Source of the DNA: Protula sp. h YS-2021
Taxonomy: Eukaryota > Annelida > Polychaeta > Sabellida > Serpulidae
Direction: 5' to 3'
Assembly: GCA_949752745.1 (NCBI GenBank)
Contig: OX457029.1
Span: 17,998,615-18,062,614, forward strand
Length of the DNA: 64,000 nt
Numbering within the stretch: position 1 is the first letter of the stretch; each line of letters opens with the position of its first letter. Below the pieces are notes generated by a model. It made no database searches, was not told the origin of the DNA, and was given only the letters and a program-made list of their open reading frames with translations. Position numbers and translations under genes: made by a program. Positions 41,816-55,597 of this stretch are shown piece after piece.

Positions 41816-44800
41816 CAAATCTCCGACACCACAGATACGCTTGCGACAAACGCAAAAATATGTTGGAACAAAACGCAAAAAGTTGCAATTTTTTATTGCG
41901 ACTTGTTGCATTTTATTGCATCTAGCCGCGATCCAATATTTCAGAGGACGCGTCCTGAGCATGCAATATGTTGCCATTTATTTTTTACTGATGATAAGAT
42001 TACACCTCGAGCAAACACTCACGCAAACGATTTAATACCCCTGCGCATTTACTCCAATTGCATGTACTCTACGTAAACAAGTCAATGGTTCAGCTGTATG
42101 TGTTGGCATGTAATATGCTGCATTTGTGTTTGAAATTATTGTATATGTTCTCGGGTGACATGAAATAAAATTAAAAATGGAATGCCAGTGTTAACTAATA
42201 TTAAAGAAAAAGCTTTTAATTTGAATTTTTTGTATCGCCTGCATAGTTTTCGTTTTTTCGGTGTGCTCCCCCCCCCCCCCCCAACTCATTTTTATATCTA
42301 ATGATGGTTTTTAAAAAATTGTTTTTATATTTAATGTCAGGAAATAAACTTCAATAAATAGTCTATTTAGTTAAAATTATGCTCGATTAATTCATTGATG
42401 TATTCATTCATTTAATCTGATCCAAGGAGTAATCGATGCTTCCAACTAATTGCACTGCTTATTTATGATCTCCGGTGTGATCGATGCTTAAATGAACTGC
42501 CATCCTTAATCACGTGTGATCGCAATTGATAATTTTGAAATTCGGTTTAATTGCGAGGATAAATTACACCGGAGATTAGTAACAAATGAATAGATCAGTA
42601 GTTTCTTGCATCTTTAGAATTCAACAATGAAAAGAACAATCGATTCTTACATCTTTGTAATTCACCGAAGATGACTAGATCAATCGTATTATCGTTTCAC
42701 TTTTAACTAATTAATTAAAAATGTTTGTTCACCGCACAAAATATAAAAAAAACACATAAGTTATAAAATGTATAAAACGTAAGTAAATGTTTGATTAACA
42801 GAGACCGGTATGCAGGAATCGTCCCTCAGAAAATAGGACCTGACCCCTATAAGCGAAACAATATAAAGATTCGTAACTCTGACAGAGAGATATGCGAAGT
42901 TATTTAAGTCTCAGCACAGCTGACTCGGATCTACAGTTGAGACATTCTCAGCTGCCGCCCCAAGTGCCATCCAACAATGCTAGACATAATGCGAGATTTT
43001 AATGATATTAGTGAGCACCTGCATGATTTTATCAGCACTGTTAATGGGCGTACTGTGCACAGATCAACGCCACTGCCGCGACTGAGGAATACCTCAAAAT
43101 GCAGTGCCATAAGCGTTCCGAATAAAATACGCAAAAATACTGCGTTTCGAATACAAACTAACCGGATAAAAAAATGAAAGATAGGATCGAGATTTCGCCT
43201 AAATGTCATTATTTTTCTTGCACCAATGAGCAGTTGTGTTCTTAACAACCCGTAAGCTATTTTAAAAATTAATTTAAAGTTTTAAAAACTAATTTTACCA
43301 GTAAGTTTCAATTTCTTTGACTCGTATGTTCCGAGTATGAGCGGTTTTTGCTATATTTCTTCGATATTTTTCTGTCATTTCTTTTACTTTGTACCCGCTT
43401 CCCACAAAAGTCAACGTTCTTGCGCATTTTATTCGGAACACACAAATAAGCCAATTCGCACTTTCAGGTCTTTCCGGTGGAGGTGTTTCGACTGCAAATT
43501 TTTGGGGATAAATTATAAAGAAATGATAAGGGGAAAACATAAAAATTCTAATTTTCCTTCAACATGCACACTTTCAAATTTATAAAGCCATCATATGGTC
43601 TTTTAAAAACTATTTTACATAATATTCAGTCCCTTCAATAACCAATATGTGCACTGGTATGTTTCTGGCAAAATGGAATTTTGTTCATTTTTGCCAGTTT
43701 CTTTTTCTATCATTACTTTATATCCTTATGCCAACTGAATTCAGCCGAAACGCAAAATCTTTTCGGCAAAAGTCAAAGTGTGATTTGGTTTATTGTGATT
43801 CGGCTTATACTTCAAACCTCTCGTGAAGCTCCCCGAAACTCCCTCTATTATCGCTCAAAATTAAAATAAAACCAGACAATCCATAAATTCCGTCATTCCC
43901 ATACTCTAACCTAGTTGTGATCTGTAAAACAAATATTGATTTGCCTATATTTTAAATGGCGTTATCTCTTTAATTTTTAAACGTACGATGGTGTCTCCTC
44001 AAAATGAAATTCGTACACAGGCTGTATGCATGAGAACAAACTGTAGCTTAGTGATAGATACTGGTAACTGTATGGGGATTCGTTCTGTATGAAGAATAAA
44101 GGAGAGCGACTTCAGAGCACAATTAACTTATTTTATCTTTCTTTAAAGCTTTGCTTGAAAGGACATTTCCCCTATCGTACTGGGCCTCCAAACTACTATA
44201 TATTCTAGCAACACGTTTTTCCACACACATAAAATACCATCCAAAATAGGGTAAAACCGGTTACTTTTTGCTTTCTTTCCTTAAGGGTGGACGATCATTG
44301 CTAAGCAACAACACTTCCTGAACTCCTGAACAAAACAAGCAGACGATAAGCTTTAAATTAATCTCAATTTTTCCTATGAAACCAAAGATACGCAATTATA
44401 CTTATACCACACAAACTTCAATTACTTACCTTTGATCATTATTTATTGCTCTTCTAACAGTTCTAGATTGCAGATAAAGATATTTTCGGCGTTCATTCCA
44501 GTTCCAACTGTTTTTCTAGGAGTTCTTTATGTGAAAATATTTCAAGATTCTCATTCGTAAAAAGAAAAAAGTGTCTTATTTTGATCGGCAATTGATACTT
44601 TCTAACTCTAAGAATGATACCGTTTAGTTTAAGAATGTGTATTGGTAATTTTGATAGAATTAAGGCAGTTGGGTGAAAAAACTGCTTCTTATTGAAAATG
44701 AATGTATAAATAACAAAAACATTCAAGTAAATTATAAACTGTTTCTCTTAGTAATGATATAGAATGCTGTAGAGAAAGTCTTTATTATTATAAAAAACAT

Positions 44801-45600
44801 CAATATAACATACTTTTATTATAAGCAATTATTTTGAGATGACTCCTTAAGGTCCTTGCAAATTTTTTCTAAAAATAAACTTTTCTTTGGTAATGGATCC
44901 TTCCGTTTTCCTTACAATTTTCGAAGAAGTTACTTATTTTTGCACTATGAATTCAAGTATTCTGTCTGCAAGTAACGCTAAGTAAGGTCAGTTTAGATAA
45001 TAATAAGGAAATAGTAATTGAAAGATTTTGGCCTTGCTATAAAATCGATAACGTTAAATAGAGTTGAAATTGCTCGAACTTAGATTCGTAGTGATGTCTC
45101 AAAACTGGATTATTTCTACTACACGTGTTTATACAATTCCTTACATTTGTAATTTTGCCCTTCTCTCCTGTAATTACTTTTCCCTTAGACTCCCAAATTT
45201 CTAAGTTCCAAGTTTAGCTCGAAATAGTCCAACACAAAACACAATCCTATTTTTTAATACAAATCGATTTCTGCTCGTCTGTAGTTTAAGAAACGAATTT
45301 TCCTCATGTTCTTCTGGTAATTATTTGAAAAATTGCAGAAAAATAGCGAACATTCATGGGAGTTTATAAATATGAGTTTTGGCTGTAGGGCGGTATTTTA
45401 GGCCCCCGTTTTGTGTAGCTTTTATACTGCTCTTCTTGGGGAATCACTGTTAAGAATGCAGTTGGTAATCATTTTACCTTGACGAGTCTCAGCTATAAAT
45501 CAGTTTAAAAGCTAACTCAAAGTTCGATATCATAAAGCAATGTATCAAAAGCTACAGAAACTGGATGATTTATTTATTTCACTTGAAGTGGGATGAAATG
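41816..45600. other. AT-rich sequence, no supported gene
   Basis: Small frames occur (for example 42977-43177 plus, 43337-43585 plus) but lack family words, splice context or codon signal that I can defend. Confidence 0.4.
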
Positions 45601-48600
45601 AAGAGGAATCTTCAAAAATGGTAAAGTTTGGGTGTAACTTTTAATGAGCGGTTATCCATGGATGATTCCGTTAACAGAAAGTCTTTGTGATCTGAACCGA
45701 CTAAATCGATATTTCTCGGAAGTGTTAATGATGTAAAATTTGACCTCATTTTTGAAATCCATTCCGTTATAAAGTGTAAATTAAGTGTAGTTACGAACAT
45801 ACACGTTGCTACATACTGAGGCCCAAGTGGGACTACAGATTTTAAAAAATACTAGAAAAGAACGGTGGGAAAACTTGACAGCAATCGGACTTTAATCATG
45901 TAGCCAATAGCCAGAGCAGCTGCCATCCAAACAGTTATGTCAGGCAGTGGCTATATGTGCAGTACATCACAAAAATCAACAAACAGTTCTGAGAATGTAT
46001 AGTCAATATGTTGCTAAACGTTGTTTTGTCAAAAGTAACATTTCAATTCGACTGGCTAATAATTCGCGATTGGTATACTTCAGACAACCTCGTTGTTATG
46101 AAACAGCTGACCTCTGAGATCTATCTGTTATGTATAAACACAGGACGGGATAATAATTTAAAAAATAGTGCCTATCTTTCATAAGTACTGTTTTTCGAGG
46201 AATGACCAATGGGTATGTGGACTAAAAAGGCGCCATACATAATAGAGTGAAGTGCCGTAGAGGTTGCCATGCAAAATTTGCGCTGATTAAAAAAGTTATA
46301 AACCTACTACCAATTAGCATTCTTTAGCAGTGGAATATTTACATACATGCTTAGTTATATAAAATTATAGGTTCTCGATTCTAAGACCAAATGTATGCGA
46401 GTATAAATGTTCGTTATATTTCAATAAATATTTTATACTCAAAACAAATTCTTAGTTAACTGATTAAAGAAATAAAATTGATATCAAAACTGTTGTAAAA
46501 TTATAAGATAGACAGAATCATCATCATAGCGCCATATAATACAATATATATCATTCTATTTCAACACCAAGCACATCTCAGGATAGTCTCCGTATGTGCA
46601 AATGTTGTTCCTTTCGGCTGCAGTTACAAATTTTCAAAACATCAATACACATACCACGTTAGGGACATTGGCATCACAAAAATGACTTCTACCACAATAT
46701 CAGGAAAGCACGCTGTTTTTATATACGTATCTTGTGAAGTTATAAACATGCATGAATTCGAAGATTACACAATAGCTGAATATTACAAAATATACATTTT
46801 GAAACCGTGGGACCAGGCTTCCCACAGTTGACTCGTAGAAATACAAGTAGTTTTTTTAACAGCAATAGTAATGTATGCAAAATGTATTGTCACAATTAAT
46901 CTACAAATAGAAATATCGTTTATAATAAATTTTATGATAGTGTGCAATCCAATCCAAGTGTCTCTTTTTTTTTGTTATCTTTTTTACACTTCTTAAAGGA
47001 CCAAGTTACATAGTAATATGAGACGCGTATTTCATACGGCAAAAATATTAACTGAAACCTTGGTAAAAACTGTACTTAGTTATGTTATGTTATACTCTCT
47101 AGTAGATTAACAAAACTATGACACATATTTTAAAATGAATTTTAACTTAGAATTTTGAAATATTTGGACGAAGTGATATCCACTGCGGAAAAATATGGAG
47201 AGAATTTTGGTGATTTCGCGGTTCGGTAAAGTGCGTTGGAATACCCTCATTATCCCCACAACATGGTGATGAGGGATCAGTGCTATAGATGTTGTGGGTT
47301 GTGTATCAACATATAACGCAAGTTCCAACATTCAACAATAAATACCTGCGTCTCCTGGAGTTCGAAAATGAATTTTGTATTCACTAACATATGTTGATGG
47401 ACTGCAACAATGTACTTTTGCGGAATGACGCACAGCGGTCTCGTCTGGATTTCTCGCCGTTTAGCGGAAGGCTCTTATAAATTGATCGAAAACTTGTTGG
47501 CGTTGGTCTCTCCAGTAAATATGAATGTGAATTTGTTGGTGAAACGGGTTTGACGAAATCTGTAATGGACAAATTAATTGTGTCCACACAGTTTGGAACG
47601 TAGACCAATTCATTACAATTTCATTACCATGCGTATAAATCCAATTTATTTCTGAAATTTAGTCAACTGGTGTTCGGAACATTGCTGATGTGTGGATATA
47701 TAGGCCTTGCAGGAGCCGTGGGGAAAGTGTTCTCTACCGATTTCAAAGGGGTGGTATGTTCGGTCGGCAGAGACACAGTTTTCGCTGCGCTTGAATACAA
47801 AGAGTACCGTTATCATCCTCTATATTAATCTGCACTGAGTTCTATTTATTACGCGTCCCAGAAAACGTCCTAGCCACGTGCATTGGCACAGTTTTTCTTG
47901 AAGGTAGCGGGAAGATACTATAAACTAGCCCACTAATTAATATACCGAATCAGAATTCCAAGTAAAAATTGGTGTTAAAAGTTGCCATGTAATTTTAGCC
48001 CGGAGAGCTGTTCCAGATCTTGTACGACCAAGTTATAGACTTTTGTTGGCACGTTGACCAATGGAAAACGGCAAGCATTATTGTCGATAAAATAACAACA
48101 GAAATTATTGGGTAGGCTCGAACAGGCTTGCGCTGAGATTGTTCCAGGTACCATTGCCAGCATTTAACCAATCCTTTTACGAGCATCCAAAAGACAAGAT
48201 TATTAACACAGTGGCAATCAAAGCATTTTCATATTCAACAGATGTTTCAGAAGTGACATTAGGACTTTTTGTTGTAGTTACCTGGACTAAAATGTCATGT
48301 AAATTAATTGATTGGATTTAAGAAATTTGAGCCATGGTCATAAGGGTAATCCCGTGAAATCTTTGGATGTGATAATAATTATAAATACTTAGAGTCACGC
48401 CACCGAGAGAAAGAACAGAAACAGTTGCACCAGCGCTCTGTAAATAGTAACTTTTACTGTGCTAGGCATGCCATGGGAGACTGTCTTTCATTAAATACTT
48501 TCATATCATCCATAAGGGATGTTATCAAAGTGGCTTTCAAGTAATGCGAGCATCAGACCCATATTAAAGTAATGACGAAAAGTTTCAGAATGGGTACTGT

Positions 48601-48960
48601 TAATTGCACAGACCCACATGTTAAGGAGGCAAATAAAATGTTTTACAGCTCCAACTACATTCGCACTCACGCTTAACAACGAATAAGTTTCACGATGGAG
48701 TCTGAACTGGGGCTTTTCTATGGTAATCCTCGGTCCATATTAGATCACTCGTAGAAACAAACAAAGAAGAGTTTTTCAGATCTAGAATGTAAGAATACAA
48801 TTCTTGTGCGGTGGCAGCGATGTAAACTGGCAAAGACTCCTTGTGAGGTTTTGTCAAAGAATATTGCAGCTGTGCATATCCACATGTATAATTTCTTTGC
48901 TTATTGTTCTTTGAACTGTTCTGTGTAGTGGAAAACACCAGTCATGAAATTCATACGTTA
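45601..48960 (-). pseudogene. degraded coding-like tract, unidentified
   Basis: The minus strand shows a string of protein-like pieces interrupted by stops and shifts: NYTCGYAQLQYSLTKPHKES (about 48880), RTYHPFEIGREHFPHGSCKA (about 47750), VYVPNCVDTINLSITDFVKP (about 47600), SFRSIYKSLPLNGEKSRRDR (about 47490) and HFRTPGDAGIYC (about 47365). The last resembles the D-x-G-x-Y-x-C end of an immunoglobulin-like domain. I do not recognise a family. It may be an old cellular or viral pseudogene, or chance. Confidence 0.3.
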
Positions 48961-50360
48961 AATTAACTTTGCATAAAACCCAGTGTTCAACAAGAATCTT
49001 TGCCGGATATTTAACTACATGGCAACGTGTGTAAACATATGCTTTATATGATCGAATTTCAAGTGGTTATCACATAAAATGAAACAGCAGAGTAGCTTTG
49101 TGTGGTTTACAATTTGATATCATATATCATTTAGATATTCTGTCAAGTATATGGTTATAATGTTAACTATAAGTTAAACCATGCATTGCCAGCTCCATGT
49201 TTACTGTATGTTGCCAAATGGTCACCAGATGCTCATTTTAATCGTATGAAAAATACGTGATAAACACGAGTTAACAGCGTATGCTTACATATACGTTTGG
49301 CGCTTTAACCATACGTGATACAACGTGTGGTAACGACATATGGCTTCTGAATGTTCATAATATAAAATTTCCAACATGTGCTCAATATATGGCTAAACTC
49401 TGGTTGCCACATGTTTGGCATGCATGCTTATTATAAACTATTGCAATAAATTTGCACTGACATTTGTTAATCATTAAATGAGACAAACACACCCCAGGAT
49501 GAAAGTGGAAGGTGGAAAAATTCCCCTAAAATTGGAGAACGCGAATTCGCTTTTACTGGTAAAATTTCATTTCACGAAACAAAACCTCGGCAAGAGCTTC
49601 TAATTTCGCCTATCTCTATTTTTAGATGGAACTATAGACCGGCGCAGGGGGCCTACCACTCTGGAATACGCAAAAAATGTTCATGAAAAACTATTTACCC
49701 ATAACGATAGCTGTCATGAATGGATTAAAGACTAAATCAGTTCCACTTCATTTTAACTCACTAAAAGAACACGGATGAACGAACCATGTGCACAGATAGA
49801 CGACACACCTCAATCATCACCCTCCAACCTTCCAGTGAATGGAAGCCTTGCCGTGGACGAACGGTCAACACAAAAGCTGGGTCAATCAAATACCAGTAGT
49901 GTATTAAAACTGCTTAACAAGGAGAGTAGGTTTCGAGAACACGAGACAGACTGAGCACACAACTACCGAGTAGCAAAAATTACACTTGGTTTTACAAAAT
50001 ATACAATTCCGAATATTTTTTATTCAGAATGCTAGATTGTTAGTTACTAAGACAGCTTTTGACATGCTACATTCCCGTAAAAATTTTGAGGTCGATAAAA
50101 GTCAATTTGAGGTCGTGTAGCTGATCAGGGAAAATCGCAACATTAAACTGACGTTTTATTCTAACAAAACGCTCTTTTACAAGTATAGATGACATTAATG
50201 AGATGTATAAACTCTACTTCTGACTGAGCTTTAGTGTACGCAGCTAGGATAAGACCTTTGATATGACTGGAAATGGTCGCTTTACACAAATCCTTGTTGA
50301 AATTCGGCATAAAGGAAACAATCAGTCTGTAGTCTGTAGAGGCCTTAATCCTGGACCCAA
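48961..50360. other. AT-rich sequence, nothing recognised
   Basis: No open frame over 60 codons of note and no repeat unit seen. Confidence 0.4.
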
Positions 50361-50879
50361 TGGCTTACTCGGTATCCCTCGATCGAACTCTGTTTTAGCC
50401 GCTCGGTCGTTAAGCGGGGGTAGCCTCGAATGGATTTAACTGTGACCTGGCGCACCAACTGGCAAACTTATTCCACTGACACCGGTATACCTTAGCAGTG
50501 GAATCCCTGACTGATCACCATCTTTTCTGTCACTTTTTTCTAAGAAGGCAAGGAAAGGAACCACCGGTTAAGTCCAGGAGATGGAGGTTGGGTGGAAATA
50601 GATCCAACCGGGGCTCAAACAAGGTATTTTCAGAGGGGCTTGGTCACACACTTGGTTAAGCGAGGAGTCAAAGGAGCTATCAGAAGCAAACCTCTAATTC
50701 TGAGTGCTGGAACCCTTGTAATTACTCTTTGTAGGATTGAGGGGGGAAACGCGTACAACACTTCGTTCACCGGCCCAGCGCATGTTAGTGCGTCGATAGC
50801 CCAAGCCGGAGAGTGTGAGCATGGTGAGATATGCCTGGTTAGCTTGGTCGTCACCTCATTTGCAAACTGGTCCAGCGTT

Positions 50880-51515
50880 GGTATCCTCCCGGAAGACTGA
50901 TTTGCCACCTAGCTGAACGCAAGGACTGACAGACCCCACACCGTGTGTACTATTTGACTATGCATGGACGCAAGGTTGCTAACACAGTTAGTCGACCTGC
51001 CAAATGACGAGTTGACAGACATATCGCTTCCTCCCGAGTCAGTCCCAGAATGCTGCTGGCCAGCTGGGTAGGTTGCCGAGATAAAGTACCGCCTTGCTTG
51101 CTCAGATACGCTACTGCCGTGGAGATGTCTGCCCTCAATCGGTGTGTCAATTTGGTTAATGCAACCCACACCGCCTGGAGTTCCAATAAATTGGTGTGGT
51201 GACTCTTCATTCTGTCTAAGCCGGAGCCCTGCCACATGTTGCCTTAAAAATGGAAGGTGCCATAGAGAGACAAGAGCAAGAGGCACAAACCAGCATTTCT
51301 TTCCCCACCTACGTGAAAATACAATCACTTTCTCGCATATGGATGAATGGAACGGAGCATGACAAACCATGAGGGATATTTGGTGGTATGAAGACCAAAT
51401 GTGACAAAGAAGCGCACCAAGGCAGCCAGTGGCAGATACCAAAGCACCGAGAAGTTGACCGTTTAGCTCAAAATTATCTAAAATGGAACATGTCATTTCC
51501 CCTCGTCCAGACATA
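50880..51515 (-). pseudogene. DIRS/Ngaro-like retrotransposon relic (RNase H region)
   Basis: On the minus strand: NLLELQAVWVALTKLTHRL, then TAVAYLSKQGGTLSRQPTQL, ILGLTREEAICLSTRHLAG and, one frame over, NLASMHSQIVHTVWGLS. The order L-L-E-L-x-A-V, then T-A-V-A-Y-x-x-K-Q-G-G-T-x-S-R, then a histidine-rich R-H-L-A-G-R word is typical of the RNase H that follows RT in tyrosine-recombinase retrotransposons. The catalytic D-N before T-A-V-A-Y seems deleted. No recombinase gene is visible. Flanking sequence from about 50360 may belong to it. Confidence 0.65.
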
Positions 51516-51992
51516 CAGGTGCTTCAGAGCAGCTTCTTGAAGTGCAGTACTGTCAGAAATAGAGCAGTGAAACTCAGCAAAGCAGACCAACGTTGTGGTA
51601 ACTCATACTGGAGACAGCTTGCAGTCAAGACAGGCTAGTGGACTGAAATGACTAAAAATCTCTCACATGATGTAGGTGAATATCAGCTGCGTTACTACTG
51701 TCGTATATCTATGGAGAATGTGATGCACACATCTGGGATCTAACAAACGGTTACTGTGTCTCCGTTGTGTGACCTCAACATTACAACTGTAATTTGTGAC
51801 AAATCTAAGCGTCTCCTCAATCCAGATTTATCCAAACTCTTAGCAGTGGTAAGTAAGTCATTATTAGTGGGAGGGGGGGGGTTCCTTTGGCCATGCCCTA
51901 AAATTTAGGGGAAGGGTCCTTTCACCGTACTTACTAAAACAGGAGAAGCTTCATGGGTGTTTTCTTCTTGGGGATATTTTGTTCCGCGATTC

Positions 51993-51998
51993 TTTATT
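51993..51998 (-). terminator. polyadenylation signal for the beta-helix gene
   Basis: AATAAA on the minus strand, about 144 bases after the stop codon at 52142. Confidence 0.5.
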
Positions 51999-52141
51999 AT
52001 TAGATGTGTCGACTGCAAAAATTATGCACTGTATAGGCTTAAGCTATTATGCCAAGAAAGCAAGATTTAAGAACAGAAATACTATCAAAACAATCGATGT
52101 GAGAACTAGAGTTTATAATCAGTCTCTGCTAGCCGCACAGG

Positions 52142-55100
52142 CTACTCGTCAGTGCTGGCCTCCCTGTCGTCCGCACTCGATTCGCCGTCGGACGAATTGC
52201 TCACACAAGATGTGCTGGCATGGGGGCTTCTCTTGCTTGGGCGTATGCTCTGCAGGCTGACAGCTGGCGATGCCTGCTGGATGCCTTGTTCTTGTCTCAC
52301 TTCTGATTTCCTTATACGCTTAAGACAGACGATAGCCATGGTCATTAGCCTGATAAACAGTAAGAGAGCCAGGAGACAAACGACAGTGAAAGGGATCACA
52401 GTGGCGAGTACAAACTCCACAAACTCGACAGCCAGCAGGGATTCCTTCAAGGTGCCAAAGGGCAAGACTGCCGCCTTATACAGCACGGCTTTAAGTAATG
52501 ATATTACTGATACAATAGACAAAGTGAAAAGACTGATGCTCTCCACCGTGTTTGATAACTTTGCCTTGAACGGGCGCACAATGACGTGGGCAAGAAAAAT
52601 GACCAGACACAACAAAAACAACAAAAAATGTTTCAGGAGCACATCATGGGCGAACACCACACAGAGAGCCAGTAAAAGGCGCCTCAGCACTATAACCCCC
52701 TCCCAGCAAATATGCTCACGTGTTTCGAATGGTCCCTCAAGTTTTTTCACCATTGCAGATGCTATTGCAGATGGGGTTGCTTGTTTGGGGTGTCCTTGCT
52801 TCTTTTCGTAAATTAAATATACTGGGTAGCCGACCACAAAGAGCACTGGGAAAAGACAACAAAGTAAGAATAAGTACGAAGGCATCTGCTTTCTTGTCAC
52901 GATTCTCGGTCCAAACAGCATGACTATAAACAATGGCACGACATACGTAGCAAGAGTTGCCATAGCTACATATTGCCATATCTCATAGCATTTAACTTCT
53001 GTATAGACTGACAAAACAAAAACACCGTTGATTGACTGGCAGCTCACAGAGGCCAGCACAACATCAGTAATACTCTGGTAAGTAAACAACAACAAATCGA
53101 GAAAAGCCAAAATAAATCGAACATCGACCGCTGGCCCACCACCGATTTTACACACCGCGCTAGCTTTCTTTGAAAGTGAGGGTGGTACCGAGATGAGCCT
53201 ACAAAGGAGATAAAGAAGCAACATAACCATGACCATGTATGCTGGAAAGACCGTGCTCATGACCATTTTCAGAAGGGTGTTCCACCCGGGCACGATGCAC
53301 AGGTAGTGGTGGAGTGGTGCCACATTAAAATCAAATAACTGCTGAAATTTACTTTGAAACGAACCAAACGCCTTTTCTAATTCTAATTCTCCTTTCTCTT
53401 CGTATATGATGGTTAAGTTTAGCAGTGCAGCTATCTGTACATAATATACAAATATTTGAAAGTATCCCTTCTCTGAGTGTACTTCAGGCACTGCCCTTGG
53501 AGAGCGGAAGCGTTCGATCATATGGCGTTTAATCCAGCGCGCTTCTGATTGGATGAACGATTTCCATTCATGCTCCGTCACAAGAAGTATACAGTAAAGA
53601 ATGCCATAGATGGCGAGCACTCCAAACAACCAAAAATGTTTACAAGATGCATTTGGAACACACGCGCTTCCCCAGAAAACCTCCGAATGGTCAGATATAC
53701 AGGAAGTACATAAAATGCCAGTTCTGTTATTTGCGCATGCGTTGTATGATTCACACACTTCATCCATACAGCCATATCCAGGCTCACACTGTTCAAACGT
53801 GACCTCCTGCCCTGTCTGGTAGCCCCAGAAATTCTTTCTAGCCTTTACTATGCCGTCACACTGACCTCCATACGGGCATTTGAGACAAGTGATACTCACG
53901 TGATGCACTTGCTCAAGCACCATTGTCTGGGTATCTGGTAAGAATGACATGGGGTTCTGCTCATAGGTCGGTAGCTTGTGCTCACTGAGTAACCACATGC
54001 TCTCCCGCTGCACGCTGTACGTACCACTGATGCAGGGCGCACACGAGTAGTACAGATGCTCGTATAAATGCTTCACATTGGGTAATGATGCGTTGCGTAC
54101 AATAATCTGATGACTCACTGGACACGTGACGTTAATTTCAAAAATATAACCGAACTGGTTTAGTGCCACGGCGGATCCTACAATAGCAAGAAGGGGTACG
54201 TGTTCATTGCTCGTTTCTCCTATCAATGTTATTCCACTGATAAATGACTGACCAGTTAAGTATAAGAGATCACCCATAAATAGGTGGCTACTTCTCGCCG
54301 AGTTGATGTATGTGCCGTTTATGAAGAATGCTTTGACGCTGCTGCCTGTATAAACACTACCACCAAGCAACTCAGCAGAGTTGTTGTAGAAGTCTGAAGC
54401 CACAACAGTCAGTTCACACATTGAATCCGCCGACACTGCCCCTCCGCGCCCTGTGTATAAATAACCACCGGATTCATATGACGAAGCAAAGTTATTCCTA
54501 AAAATTGAGTTCTCTATAGTAATGTGAACCTTTCCTCCTGCACTTCCCCCGTCGAGCCCCGGGATTAGCGAGGCGAAGGTTTCCACGATTCGTGCAAATT
54601 TACCTCGTTTGATGGAGAGTGCTCCGCCTTCGCCATAGCTGTAGTTGTCCTGGAAAGTATTATCCTTGATGAGGATGTCGCTGGCGTTACTGATTTCAAT
54701 GTACAAGGCCCGTGAATTATTGGCGAAGGAACAGTTTGAGACGGTGGCACGCGCTAATCCCACGTCACCGTAGCGGGGCGCCCCCTCCTGGATGACTAGC
54801 GATGCCACTTGGTATGACTCCGTCCCTATTGCATCTACAAATCTGTTATTACTAAAAACTGAATCCGTGATCTGAATGTCTGTCGTTCCCCTTGCTGCAA
54901 TGAAATTCATGAACGACCGGATGTGTCCTTTCTCGTCATGCAATCCACCCGAGTACGTCACATCTTCTATATAAACAGTGGATCCTAGAAATGAACCAAC
55001 CTCTAAGGTGACTCCGTAAATCTGGCTGTTTTTTATGTTGATGTTTAAGTAGGAGGTCGTTGTGAAGTCAGTGCTGAGGCGTGCCAAGGAATAACAGACT

Positions 55101-55590
55101 GGTGCCTGGCTCCTGTACGGCAGGAGATTTGGGTGGTTGGTGTCGCATGGCAACGTGTCTTTCCATGTGATATTGTCCATAATTAGAGTAAATGCTCCAC
55201 CTGTATGGGATAAAATTGTGTTGTCAAAGGTGCAGTCTTCAGCTTCAATTTTGCTGTCTTCTGTGCTTTCCAAAACGCCCCCTACCACTGTAAGGTTATG
55301 GATGATTAAATGTGTTTTGCTCAGTGTCACAAAACTCATTAAGTTTCCACAGTTCACTATTGCTCCCTGTGCCGAACTCGAACCAGCAATAGTTATTGTT
55401 TTGTTGTCCATATTTATACCGCATTTATTCAAGCGCCCGTGAACCAGAATTGTTCCGTGGTGAGCAAGGCGCCAAGAGGCATAGGCGAGGTCTTGGCATG
55501 GTGCGTGTATGGAGCCACAGTCGGCAGAGTTGAGACCGCCTTCACTCACATACACGTCGTTACGGGCGTCAAGGATGGGAAACACGTCGC
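52142..55590 (-). CDS. beta-helix, Cys-rich, multi-pass membrane protein (last exon)
   Basis: About 1,148 residues in a single exon ending in TAG at 52142-52144. No ATG starts the frame. A strong splice acceptor (TTGCTCACTTGACAG at 55591-55605, entering in phase 1) shows that an upstream exon, probably with the signal peptide, is missing from view. Order: a right-handed beta-helix of Pmp-like repeats over about residues 20-480 (FSNNRFV, FANNSRA, FQDNYSYGEGGALSI, FRNNF, GRGGAVSA); a Cys-rich ephrin-receptor/EGF-like stretch over about 500-640 (SCAPCISGTYS, CPYGGQCDG, CMDEVCESYNACANN, GILCTSC); then about nine or ten membrane segments. These include a conserved ICWEGVIVLRRLLLALCVVF and VIVRPFKAKLSNTVE block, as in TRP/polycystin-like beta-helix proteins of invertebrates and protists. 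The tail is Ser-rich and acidic. The function is unknown. The topology suggests a surface sensor or channel-like protein. Confidence 0.85.
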
Positions 55591-55597
55591 CTGTCAA

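Noticed and set aside
50592..50900. 102-codon plus-strand frame
   Set aside because: Lies opposite the flank of the DIRS-like relic and has no recognisable domain.
52152..52811. 219-codon plus-strand frame
   Set aside because: Antisense shadow of the beta-helix membrane protein exon.
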